Positions 31,846 through 43,100 of a stretch of 64,000 bases of DNA are shown piece by piece (the first letter of the stretch is position 1; each line of letters begins with the position of its first letter). Position numbers and translations under genes: made by a program. Source of the DNA: Heligmosomoides polygyrus polygyrus (lineage: Eukaryota > Nematoda > Chromadorea > Rhabditida > Heligmosomidae); contig OX377201.1 of NCBI GenBank assembly GCA_947396885.1, positions 10,554,332-10,618,331 of the forward strand, read 5' to 3'. Under the pieces are notes generated by a model. The model was not told the origin of the DNA, did not search any database, and saw nothing but the letters and a program-made list of their open reading frames with translations.

Positions 31846-33397
31846 GTTGCATATGAAATGGCCGATTTTGATTGAAAACTTTGACAGATCACAACTTTGC
31901 TTGGAGGCAATTTTGTTGGACAAAATAAGCACCATTACAATAACTACGTATTTCTAAACGTGGCAATGGCTCAGACATTCCATACTTGTAAATATCGGAT
32001 CTATGGAATTTAATAAAACATAAAAAGGCATTTTTGACATCATCTTGTAGCTGAATTTTTTATCTTATACCTTCTGTCTAAATGCTCAAAAAATGAGAGT
32101 CGATAGGGGAGAGATCTGGTGAATATTCAGGATGTGGCAGAGTTTCGTATCCCAATTCATCCAGTTTCTGAACAACACTTTTTAAAACGTGGGTCATGCA
32201 GTAGGATTGGACCTCGTCCATTAACCAAAGCCGACTGTTTTTCAATCATCTTCCGGTGCATCATTTTAACTTCGGCACAGTACTTCTCCGCTGTGGTAGT
32301 TTCTCAGTCTTCATGAATTGTTATGGACTATACCGGCCATTGTCCACCATACGGTCACCATGGTCTTCTTTGATTGGAGACTTGGCTTGTGATCTCCTTG
32401 GGACTCTCATTCTTGTCCAGAGCGACAACGATTGTAACAAGGGATCCATTTCCATCGCATGTCATGATCCCATTTAAGAATTACTCCCTTAGATTGTGCT
32501 GCCTCAACGAAATACAGGTGTCGAGGCGCTTCAGCATCTGCCCGGCGGTTCACTTAAACAACGTCGCCCAGCGGCAGCTGCTTTTCCTGGTTCTGCTTTA
32601 TGCACGTGATTCTATTAGGTTTTATTAACAACACATCAAGGCACATGTTAGGCAGGCAAAGATCTGGCATAGGTGACACGGTCGCGCCGACAGGGAGAGC
32701 TCATCCATCTCGTTGCCGATCCGAGACGGCTTGGCGCAGGAGAGGAGCGGAAGGCGGCGATGGAGAAGGACGATGAAGAAGATCCTATTGTTCCCGTGGC
32801 TTTTATCCTGGATTGAACTCGCGCTCCGAAAGCCTATGAGTCAGACAAGAATTCCAAGATTCTCAAACATAACACATCGAGGCCTAAAATCTCATGCACA
32901 TCGCTTACAGTTCGTGTGGCGACTGATAGTGCTGCCGCCAACGCCGAAATGCTGTGATGGCTTTCTCACAGTTTGACGCGGATTCGCTTCCACCATGGCT
33001 TTCGGTTGGTCGCCGTTAAGGAGTGATGGCGGCCTACCTCGTTCTTCATCTTCGAGACTTTCATCTCCAGATCGAAACCTTTCGAACCAGTGGTGAATTG
33101 TGCGTTCCTTAGAGAAATCCTCCCCAAAGGCAGCTGTTACAAGCTGCTTCCGCGGCGTTGTGTCCACTTTTCCATTCATATAAGTAGAGCACCCGAATAT
33201 CACGTTGGTTGCGACTGTAAATACGACGGCAAGAACTTGGCAATGAGCTGCTATGTCACTAAAGCTATTATTGCTAAGAAAGCGGAGGTTCAGTGCTTTC
33301 AGAAACTATATACAATTCCTGAAAAGGAAACATACGTAGGCATGAAAATCGACTAGAAATTGAGGTAGCAAAATCGGCCATTTCATATGCAACAACC
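31846..33397 (-). mobile_element. mariner-like element, about 1.55 kb, decayed
   Basis: The terminal repeats TTGCATATGAAATGGCCGAT (31,847) and the complement ATCGGCCATTTCATATGCAA (33,373-33,392) define the ends. On the minus strand the helix-turn-helix part is open at 33,203-32,892 (TIHHWFERFRSGDESLEDEE, GRPPSL). Later parts near 32,560-32,140 show EKYCAEVKMMHRKMIEKQ and GRGPILLHD before breaking up. About 250 bp at 32,630-32,885 looks like a further insertion or a diverged region. Multiple stops and frameshifts. Confidence 0.8.
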
Positions 33398-33969
33398 TAA
33401 TATTTACCAGGGAAGGGTCTCAGGCGTAGGTCTGAACGGGAGAAATGAACAGTACTGCTAGAATCTCCACCCTTCATATAGTGGAAAAACATGATTCGTT
33501 TTTGCTGAGTCCTTCAACCAAAGGAGCTACGGGTACTCGAAGGCGGGGGTACAGTAGCGCACAGTCAGCACGTGCCCACGTGCATGCGTGCACGCGATAT
33601 TGTATGGGAAGCGGCGAAAAGATCAGCGCCAGGCGAGTCGATGGCTGAACGGGTTACGGGACTGCTTCAAAGATGCTAGAACAGATGCTCGATTCCCGTG
33701 CTGTGCACTATTTTTTGCATTTTTTCGAAACCGCTGCCTCCCTTACCAATTTGCTTCCTACACGTCTCCTACACATTTAATTTACTCTAAATTGTCAAAG
33801 GGCCAGATTCGTGATCAGCAACCGAAATAACACCTTAGGAGAAGTCTGGGAAAAATCAGTGATTATGACCTCGACAGCCCTATTCATCCGTACCTGTTGT
33901 GAGGTCACTGTTTAACACTCGCTAAAAAACATTAAACGTTGTATTCTCCAAGTTCTCTCTTCGTAAAAC

Positions 33970-34515
33970 CTCGGCATTATTTAGATGTTTCGATTACTTC
34001 TGTGCCGAACGAGGTTGTTAGGTGGACCAGTATTTATTGAGCGGCCTAACGTTTCGACCCGTTCGTCGTCTTCGGAGGCCTAAAAGTGGTTTGAGGATTC
34101 GGATTCATTCTGACTTTCTGCCGTTTATTTCGCATTGTGAGTTATAAAGCGACCGGTGGTGACAAGGATGTGGTTAAGAATGACACTGGTATACACAGTA
34201 TACATAGCGTAGAATGAACAGTATAGTGAGTCTCAGTCACCATCTGTCGACTAACTGCGGCAGCGGCGTCGCTCCGCACAAGCGGTGGATCAGCGAGTGA
34301 GTTTATCGTTCATGGGTTCGGGATTTCTTGCTATGCCTCAAGACGATATCCGAAAGGCTAGAATCGATGAGGCGTTTGGTCGGATAGATAGCAACATCCG
34401 AATCCTCAAGCCACTTTTAGGCCTCCGAAGACGACGAACGGGTCGAAACGTTAGGCCGCTCAATAAATACTGGTCCACCTAACAACCTCGTTCAGCACAG
34501 AAGTAATCGAAACAA
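33970..34515. mobile_element. Inverted pair of PLE-like 3' ends
   Basis: Both arms carry the PLE-type terminal motif GACGACGAACGGGTCGAAAC followed by GTTAGG and CAATAAATAC, once on each strand. The GAAAC-GTTA core and the preceding CCGAAGACG resemble a hammerhead ribozyme core (CTGATGA...GAAAC) with two changes. Target-like outer sequence (GATTACTTCTGTGC) is also inverted. Confidence 0.6.
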
Positions 34516-34639
34516 CTAAACGTTGTATAATTCAGAAACTGGGAAGAGTGAGTGAGCCACAGCTCATAGTAAACCCTTATTTGACGTTTAGAGTGGAATA
34601 AATGTGTAGGAGATGTGTAGGAAGTAAGGTGATTTAAAC

Positions 34640-34870
34640 CACCATCAAGGGACTATTGTACTTTCACGACTCCAGAGGTCGAGGAGTGGTTGAAAAAATT
34701 TTGTGGCTCAAACTCCCCGAAGAGGGTCACTTTGGATGCTGATCACGAATTTGACATCCGTTTTTGAAATTTATGCCGATTGCGACAGGTTACGGCAGGC
34801 GTGGGTAACTAGGGCTGTCGAGGTCATGGAGTGCCAGTCACGAATCTGGGGTGTTGATCAGGAATCTAAC
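34640..34870 (+). repeat. Copy of the 125-bp repeat family of 62.5-63.3 kb
   Basis: ACTATTGTACTTTCACGACT, GGATGCTGATCACGAATTTG and GGTTACGGCAGG match units of the palindrome at 62,532-63,284. Confidence 0.65.
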
Positions 34871-35394
34871 CCTTTTGACAATTTAGAGTAAAATAAATGT
34901 GTAGGAGATGTGTAGGAAGCAAACTGGTGAAGGAGGCAGCGGTTACGAAAAAATGCAAAAACAGTGCATAGTACGGGAGTTGAACATCTGGTCTAGCACC
35001 TTCCCCACCTTCGAGGGCCCGTAGCTCTTTTGTTTCAAGGACTCTGCAAAATGGAAACATGTCTTTCTACTACACTAAGGGAGGAGATTCTCGCAGTACT
35101 ATCCATTTCCCCCATTCAGACCTACGCCTGAGACCCTTCCCTGGTTAGTTGCATGCAGTCCAACGGCGAATAGGTCTGCTTTTTTTGGTTCAAGATCGCA
35201 GTGATCCTTAAGAGAGAGCTTTGTGTCTAAAACAAATCTTAAATCGCACAGGCTAGCTGAACAGCAAAGTTGATGGTGATTCCTTAAGGTAATAGCTGTA
35301 TCTTTTAATCAGCTTCTCAAGATGAAGCAAGTTTGACCTGAGAGTGGAAGTTCCCAGTTCTGAACATCACAGTGATTAACCTTTCACGTGACAT

Positions 35395-36240
35395 TGGACA
35401 CTCTTCTAAGCTAACCTAGGACTTTTCAAATCAAACAAAACTTCCAAATTAGAATGTGCACCTTCTACATTAAACATTAACTCTACATTAAACTCTCCAA
35501 AATGTTGCTTTCTTTGAACTTTTACTTTACACTTTACACTATCAATCAGAGAAACATTGCGACTTGCTTGATCGAAGTTTTGATCGCAACAAAACATCGT
35601 TATGACAGATTGCAACTTGCTTTTCGAGTGCACGGCACGATCCAGTCTTTTATTGCACTACATGATCGACGCCTTGCTGCGTTTTGAGAAAAATTAGTTT
35701 TTCTTAGGCGAGCGCGTGGAGCGCAGTCGGAGGAGGCGCCGGCTGTCGCGTGCACCCGATACCAGGTTCCTGGTTCGGATTTCCCGCCCAGGCCAGCCAA
35801 GCCTTCCATCCCTCCGGGGTCGGTGGATTGGTACCAGACGTGTTCGGGAAGGATAGAGCGCTGATTTGTTCATCGGCTGGCCACCGCAAGTCATTGTATG
35901 GCCAAATACGCATTCAGCACGCCTCCACGACATCCTGTAGACGTAGAATGCGTGGCACATCCCAAACAGGATTGAATAACGCAATCCTTTATCCTTTTTT
36001 ATTCTTTATTTTTTCTTAAAAATAAAATTTTACATAATTATCGTGGGGCAGGTAAACTAAAAATTTCAACGAAAGTTCTACTAAATTTTTCTTGAACAAA
36101 AAATTATTCTATCCATCTTGGTGAGTCTGTAGTTTAATCTTCCAGAAGGTCATTTCGATTTGGAAGAGTTCGCGTTGATATCAAAAGTCTTAGACTAGCT
36201 TAGAAGAGTGTCCAATTCGACGTGAAAATTGCATATATTT
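35395..36240. repeat. AT-rich repeat C (copy 3), split by a SINE
   Basis: Left part 35,395-35,696 (GACACTCTTCTAAGCTA, GTGCACGGCACGATCC) and right part 36,019-36,240 (AACAAAAAATTATTCTATCC, GTCCAATTCGACGTGAAAA) match copies 1 and 2 on either side of the inserted SINE. Confidence 0.6.
35707..36008 (+). repeat. SINE-A copy with 10-bp target duplication
   Basis: Near-consensus copy. TTTTTTCTTA occurs at 35,697-35,706 and 36,009-36,018 as a perfect 10-bp target duplication. The copy sits inside repeat C. Confidence 0.92.
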
Positions 36241-36267
36241 TCGGTAAGCATGCTTTTCTGTTTAGTC

Positions 36268-36391
36268 ACTGTATGGCCAAATACGCATTCAAATCGCCTC
36301 CACGACATCCCGTAGAAGTAGAATGCGTGGCGCATCCAAAAAGCGGATTGGCTAACGCCTTCCTTTATCCTTTATCCTTTATACTTCTCTT
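36268..36391 (+). repeat. SINE-A fragment (3' half)
   Basis: TGTATGGCCAAATACGCATT to the TTTATCC tail. The head is missing. Confidence 0.85.
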
Positions 36392-36603
36392 TTGATAGCG
36401 TTGCAAAGTAAAGCAAGCGACCGCACTTCGATTCAAGATTTTTGATTCGGATATCTCGTTAACCATGTTTTCCACCCCACCATCCACTCCATGGGGTCAG
36501 CGAGTTGGCACTACATCTGTTTAGGAAGGACGAGACACTGATATGTCTGCGATTTGGCCACCGCAAGCCATTGCATAGCTTTGGTAAAGAGTAGACAATA
36601 AAC

Positions 36604-36868
36604 CACGGCGTTTATCTATCCCTTCGTGGGATGCGCCACGCATTCTATTTCAACGGCATGTTGTGAATGCAATTTGAATGTCTATTTGGCCCATACAAAA
36701 ACTTTCGGTCCAATGTACAAGTCAGCACTTTATCGTTCCCAGGCAAGTTTGGTATGAATTCGCCACCCCTGAGGGGTTTAAGGCCTTGTTGGTCTGTTCG
36801 GGAAATCCGAACCATGAACCACTAAAAATTGATGCGCGTAACCCCCTACGACTGCGCTACGCGAGCAC
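36604..36868 (-). repeat. SINE-A copy, diverged
   Basis: Reverse orientation. GGGATGCGCCACGCATTCTA is intact. The tRNA-like head near 36,795-36,868 is mutated. The tail is almost absent. Confidence 0.85.
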
Positions 36869-37145
36869 TACCATGTAACACCTTGTATAAAATTCGGAGA
36901 CGTTAATAAAGGATTGAATAAACGGAATCTCATAACAGCAATGTTAGAAAGACCCTAAAGTCGCTACCTATCGCAGACTGGTCGTTGTGCATTATGTGCA
37001 TGTGTAAAACCCAGTGTTTATTTCGTAATTCTTAGATGCTCAGTGTATGGCGCATTCCAGGCAGATCGTCGGAAGTCTGGCCAAGCTTATTTTCGCCACC
37101 TTTGTAAAATTAGTTGGCAAAATGAGAAATGTAGATCATTTATAG

Positions 37146-40100
37146 CTAGCGAACACTCTCCGAGATCCGTTCTATCGAGGAGCTCAGCTGGTGAATCTGT
37201 TCGAGTCGCTCGCCGCTATTGTTCTCATCACTGTCGTCATTGCCGGCTACGGGAGAAAACTCGTCATTCATCCAAATATAAAGGTTTTTGATAGACTTTT
37301 TTTAAGGCTATTTGGTATCAGACGAAGCAGTTAAGTGTCTGTTTAGGTTTTGTTAGGCATACTTTATCTCGCCTGCTTTCTTCACGCCGTGGTCTACAGC
37401 GTATCCAAGGTGGGACAATGTCGTTTTATTTGTGTATTTATGCATCCCATTCTACTATTGTTACTGAGTATCCAACTAAAGGATAAAGGACGGCGTTATT
37501 CAATCCCCTTTGGGATGCGCCAGGCACTCTACTTCTACGGGATGTAGTGGAGGCGAGTTGAATGCGGCCATACAATGAATCGCGGTGGCCAGCCGATGAA
37601 CAACTCAGCGCTTCATCCTTCCCAGACAAGTCTGGTACCAATTCACCGATCCCAGAGGAAGGAAGGCTTGGTTGGTCTAGGCGGGAAATCCGAACCAGGA
37701 ACCTGGCATCGGGTGCACGCGACAGTCGCGCCTCCTCCGACTGCGCTACACGCGCCCTACCTTTCTAGAGTTCCGTAAAATTATGAGACTATCGAGTCAT
37801 AATGTTTACATTAAACGGGGACATTCTATTGCAGAGGCATCCCATAACCTTAGCAGCGCTTTTGGAACGGACTGTCCTTGCGAACGAGCGGTGAGGCTCC
37901 ACTTCGAAAAATCCGCTTCTGGCATTTTTGATCTCGAAGAAAAACCAGGTTGCCGGCGCAGGTCGAAGGAAAGCCGTCGAAGCTAATCCGGAGTCGAATA
38001 AACGTACTTTAGCAGAGGACCTTGGCGTACATCTTAGTATGGTTGCAAGATATTTGACGAGATTCGGCAAGGTGAAGAAGATGTCGAAGAGGGTGCCATA
38101 TAAGCTGACAGATGAGTGGCATCGGCACTTTCGACACTTGCTCCAACCGGCTAGTTCGCTTTAAAAATGAGCCTTTTGTAAGCCGTATTATAAGTATAGT
38201 TGAAAAATGAATCGTTTCGATAACTGGGAGCGGGGATTTGCCTGGGTAGGTATGAATGCTCCGCAACACCCTTTCCTGAACCCGCCCTTCACCCTAAAAA
38301 AGGTTATCATAATCAGGCTAATTTCTACTTATTTACCGTTCCTCATTTAACTTTATAGCTCTGTTAATCCGTTTCTTACCGTAGCGCACCCTTTTTAGTT
38401 ATAAAGGTGTAATCCACTAGAGCGTTTCGCAACCTGGTCAGGCAGTGACTGCAGAGTCTTACTGCTGTGATTTAGACCAAATGTATAAGAAGATGCATAA
38501 TTGTGGTCGCTGGTGATAAGTAGAGGAGGACCGCTCCTGCTGCAGGACATTGCAAGGCTAGACACCTCACAAACGAATCGACGAAGACTGACACATTTCG
38601 GCATCGAAGTTCTCCTTCACTCACCATGTTTTCCCGACCTTTCCCCACTGACTATCATCTTTCCAAGTCTCACTTGATTCTCACGCGTCAGAAACAATTC
38701 ACTAACTTGACCGATGTTGAATGTGCCCTCCTTGATTTCGTTAATCCCTGTGATCTCAGTTTTCATTGCGAAGGATTAGTTTCATCACCTTTTTGTTATC
38801 AAATATGTATAGATTCTGGTGGTTTTTACATCGTTTAACAAACCTGTGTTTATGCTGAGTTATAGCAGTTTGAAGTAAACAGTCCATTTCGGCGATTAAT
38901 TTTGCGACAGCCGATTGTACATGGTGAACCAAAATAACGTGGACAAGATTTTTTTGTCATAATTATAATAGAATTAGGAGAAAATCCATACGTAAAAGTA
39001 TTTAGATAATTATTGTATTATTGTTTATTAAAATTTAAAATATTTTCATAGCTCTTCAATAACATAAAATACAATGACACAACAATTTTGAACAAAGGAC
39101 AACAACATCATCTAAAACAACGACAGCTAACAATAACTTGAACATCTTCTGTTTCGCCTCTGCCATCATACAAAACGTGTTTATAATTAGTTACCCCGAG
39201 GCTTATCAGTGAAGAAGGTAACTAATAATTTAGTTGCTAGTACTGTATTGCGCGAAATATTTTTAAAAAAATGTGTTTTAACTTGTACTAGCAACTAAAT
39301 TTTACAATTGAAAATTACAGGTAACATTTATGTTTAATACAATTGTACTACATTATAGAACCGGTAGCATATTGTTACGAACTATAAACCTAATGTTATT
39401 TATATATGTACACACCGAATACATACATATGTATATATATACATTTTTAAAAATTTATTTATTATTGCTTATTTATTTTGTTATTTTAATTAGTTAATTC
39501 TATAATTTAATTTAGTTATAATTAATTAATTTTAATTTAGTTAAAATTTATAATTTAGATAATTTCAGCTTTTATCTTTTATTTATAATTAATTTTTGTT
39601 TTTGATGTTTAACTTCTTATTGACCTTAATTTTTAAAGTATGTTTTTTATTAATTTTTAATATTTTTACGTAACTTTATGCACTCCCAATTTTTAATTAT
39701 TTTATCTATTTATTTATTTTTTAGTGTATTTTTCAGTGTTGTTTAAAACAACCAACAACAATTCGAGAAAACGACGACCAAATTACAACAATACAAACAT
39801 TAGGGCTCATCATGTTCAAGTGGTTTCGTAGTGGCCTCCCTTGGAGCAGATGCAGAGGGCTAAACGTTTCGCGAATTTTTCGGCGATGAGCCGCAGGTCA
39901 TCAGGAGACAACCGTTCCCACTCCTGAATCAACCTTATTTAAATCAACTCGACGTAATATTATGCTCCTCTAAACTTTCGATTTTTCTTGGGAAATATTT
40001 TTTTAGTCCTCTGCACTGAGTGTTCTGAACAATTTGCAGTCATTTCTTCCATTCTTTTGCAATTCATAGTGTTATCCAAGGTGGCTCCGGTGATTCACGA

Positions 40101-43100
40101 TTTCTTTAGTGTTGTTTATTTTAAGCTGTGCATTGTTATTGTTCTTACGTTATTGTTCTTACCTAAGTGAAGCGCTTTAGTTTTATCCTTCGCTAACGGA
40201 AGATTGCAACTGTGGGCCCACTTGACCACTGCCGAGATTGCTTCCTGCAATTCTTTCTTTCGCTGTGTTTTTCTTAACGTACAGTTGCTGGTTGACAAGA
40301 GTAATAACATCCTTCAAAGCCAATATATGGCACTGAAGACTCTATCTACGTTGATTAACATTCGCGTCAATGGGCTAAGGAAATCGAAAAGAGTCGTAGC
40401 GGATCCAGCACAGGATGCCGTCAGTATAGTCTGCTTGAACGGTAGGAAAACTCATTTCCCGTGTTTATCGCAAACATGTCTGTCTGGTAACACTGACGAG
40501 CAGCTTAAAACAAAAGAATGAAGTTGATTTTTTCCAACTACATATTGGAATTGTTTTGAATTCAATACATAATCGTATTAAATCGAATTGTATGTTGCAC
40601 TTCACAAGTGGTTGACTGTTAAAGTATACGGAGCGTCCTTGCTCTAGCTAATGCCACGCGGACTTTAACTTGGGCGAATTCCTCAAACTTGGGTAATTAA
40701 ACCTCTTAATAATCTACAACAAAAATACGAACACGTAATGAGGTGCTAACTAAGTGAATAAAATGAGGATACAAGGCAACAGAAAAGGCAATTATGGCAA
40801 CTAGATTAAAGCAGTCGCATCGCATGGGAGTTGTCGCATCGCACTTCAGGGCTCGCTGGCCAGTACACCCATCGTTAACCCCCTTTGTGCGCTCTCTCAG
40901 AGGCTTCCTACAACAACTTCTCCTCCGACTCCTTTCTTCACAGCGATCAAAATGTCATGGGAAGCTCTATGTTTAGGAAGTGTGAATTTGCCCGCTGCAA
41001 TGCACTTTGTATTTGTCGTATTTTTACTAGAAAAAGTCGCGTAATTCACGATAACTATTATGTATTGATTAAACAAATACTTTTACTTGATACTATCTAT
41101 TTTTAAAAGAAGTTTCTCGCTTAAGCAGGTGGCCAGACTTCTCAATGCCAACGTTTACCCATGTTCGACTCTCCTTGAACCTGGGCATGGTGTAATCTAT
41201 CTGTATAGTTGTTCTGTTCGTCGCTAGGTTGTCAGTTGGTTTTATTGGTTAACGTTTCGTCTGTATCATCTTTTTTAGAGCCTGAAAGGGTCAAATCAAT
41301 TAGGGGTTACCCATCGAAACATCTCCTCAACTCTACAAAATTACAAGTCAAATTCCTGAAAGCCTGAACAATGGAGAGAATCCAAGTACCGTACCCCATC
41401 ATAGTCCACCGAAGGACCAGCGGAAGATGCACAAGGTAGAGCAGGTGTACAGGACGGCACCGACTCCAGGTCAGAATACGAGGCTGAGGTAGAGCTCGAG
41501 CTCGCGCGTTATATACAGGCACTCCCCTTTCCGGTTGACCTTGTGATCCCTGGAATAGATCCAGAACGCCTCAACCTCAAGGGGGTGCCTCGGAATCCTT
41601 ACCTCAACTCCAAAGTCCTCCTCTCCATGACAGGTGACCCTGTGGTAGCCTAGAGCAGTGGATGCCGAAGCTTCTCCTTACCAACCAGGTGCTCCTTTCT
41701 ACCGTTTCTCTTAGAACACTCCAGTTTAAGTTACTAATCACTCGAGTATACTGTCCAGTGGATACGCTTCTTAGATAGCAAACAACATCCTTCGGTTAAT
41801 CAATATCAGTTAGTCGGTACTATCGATTTTTGCTTGGAGCCTGTGGCGCGTTAAGACTGCCAACCAATACCCTACCCGCATTACGACTGTTCTTAGGGCC
41901 TGTTCATACTCAGCCCGTGTCGGCAGCGACGGTAGCGACAGGAGCGACAAAGCAAAACATACCTATCGATTCTTCCCAGGCAACGGCTCGGCACTGATCA
42001 ATACGTATCCTTCGCCATGTCACTACCGCCTCTGCCGTCGCTCCCGTCGCGAAGTATGAACAGGCCCTAATCGACACTATGGATTTTTCCTGGAACTTAC
42101 CAACCAGACGCGACTGTTGGGCTTCAGGGATTGTCCATTAATTAATTTTATGTTATCTAGTTTTTCTGCTGAAGTGACCTTTCATTTTCAGATCTACCAA
42201 CTTCGGCTGTCGTTCTTCGCCAGAGACCCCTGTCACATGTTCCTGCCGCGATGGTTCTACATCCTGACGCACACGCTGATTGTGTTCGCCAATTGCTGCA
42301 TGCAGAACGTGCAAATTGTGCTCATCGTGGAGAGATGCGTGGCTACTGTGTCCGTGGACACGTACGAAACGCACAGTCGAGCACTGGGAGCCGCTTTGGC
42401 GACTACCCTTGTAAGTGGTCACCTTGGCATTGACGTTGACAGCTCTTCCTTCATTTTTTGGTTTCCTATTTATTTATTTATTCATTTATTATTTGCACAA
42501 TGTCATGCGCCTCTTTCTTTCAAACATCCGTCATCATACATGAGTAGTCGTCCTAAACGGTCTTTACCTTCGAGGTACACGTCTCCAACAAGGAACTTCT
42601 GGCACCATCACCGCACGGTGCATTCGTTAGTGGAGTCCTATCTTTATGCCATCTTGATGTTTCGGGTTGCCTCGCTCAAACCGTGGCCAAGCTTGGACTC
42701 ATGAAGCATTATTATCCGGAAGTGCATTTTTTATGGTATTGTCCAGCACCTAAAACGATACAATGCTCACGACTTTTTAAAAGCAGTCTATCGAATTTTA
42801 TAGAGCGAAACAAGCGCTGCAAAATATTATACAAGCTATATACAATTACTCGCTCTATCCATGAGAAAAATAATCACAAAGTAATGCCTATCGGAATTGG
42901 ACAGAACTTATGTAACAGCCTAATATTAAGTTGAGTCATAAATTTTGCAACAAAATTTGTATTCCAGCAAAAATAAGATTATACCTCAAAGGAAAAATGA
43001 TTGACTTAAACGAAGCAATTGTCGTTATTCTCAATGAGTTTTTTCCCCTTTTCTTGAAGTGAGTGGATTACATCTCTGTAGAATTCGATCGGTTTCGATC

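Larger units (their letters stand above)
33404..35148. mobile_element. Nested palindromic element, about 1.74 kb
   Basis: The outer arms 33,404-33,805 and 34,866-35,148 are inverted (CCAGGGAAGGGTCTCAGG against its complement; CTCCTACACATTTAATTTAC). Inner arms at 33,984-34,090 and 34,405-34,512 are a second inverted pair. Between arms are copies of the CTGATCACGAATYTGACATC repeat family. No transposase is visible. Confidence 0.75.
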
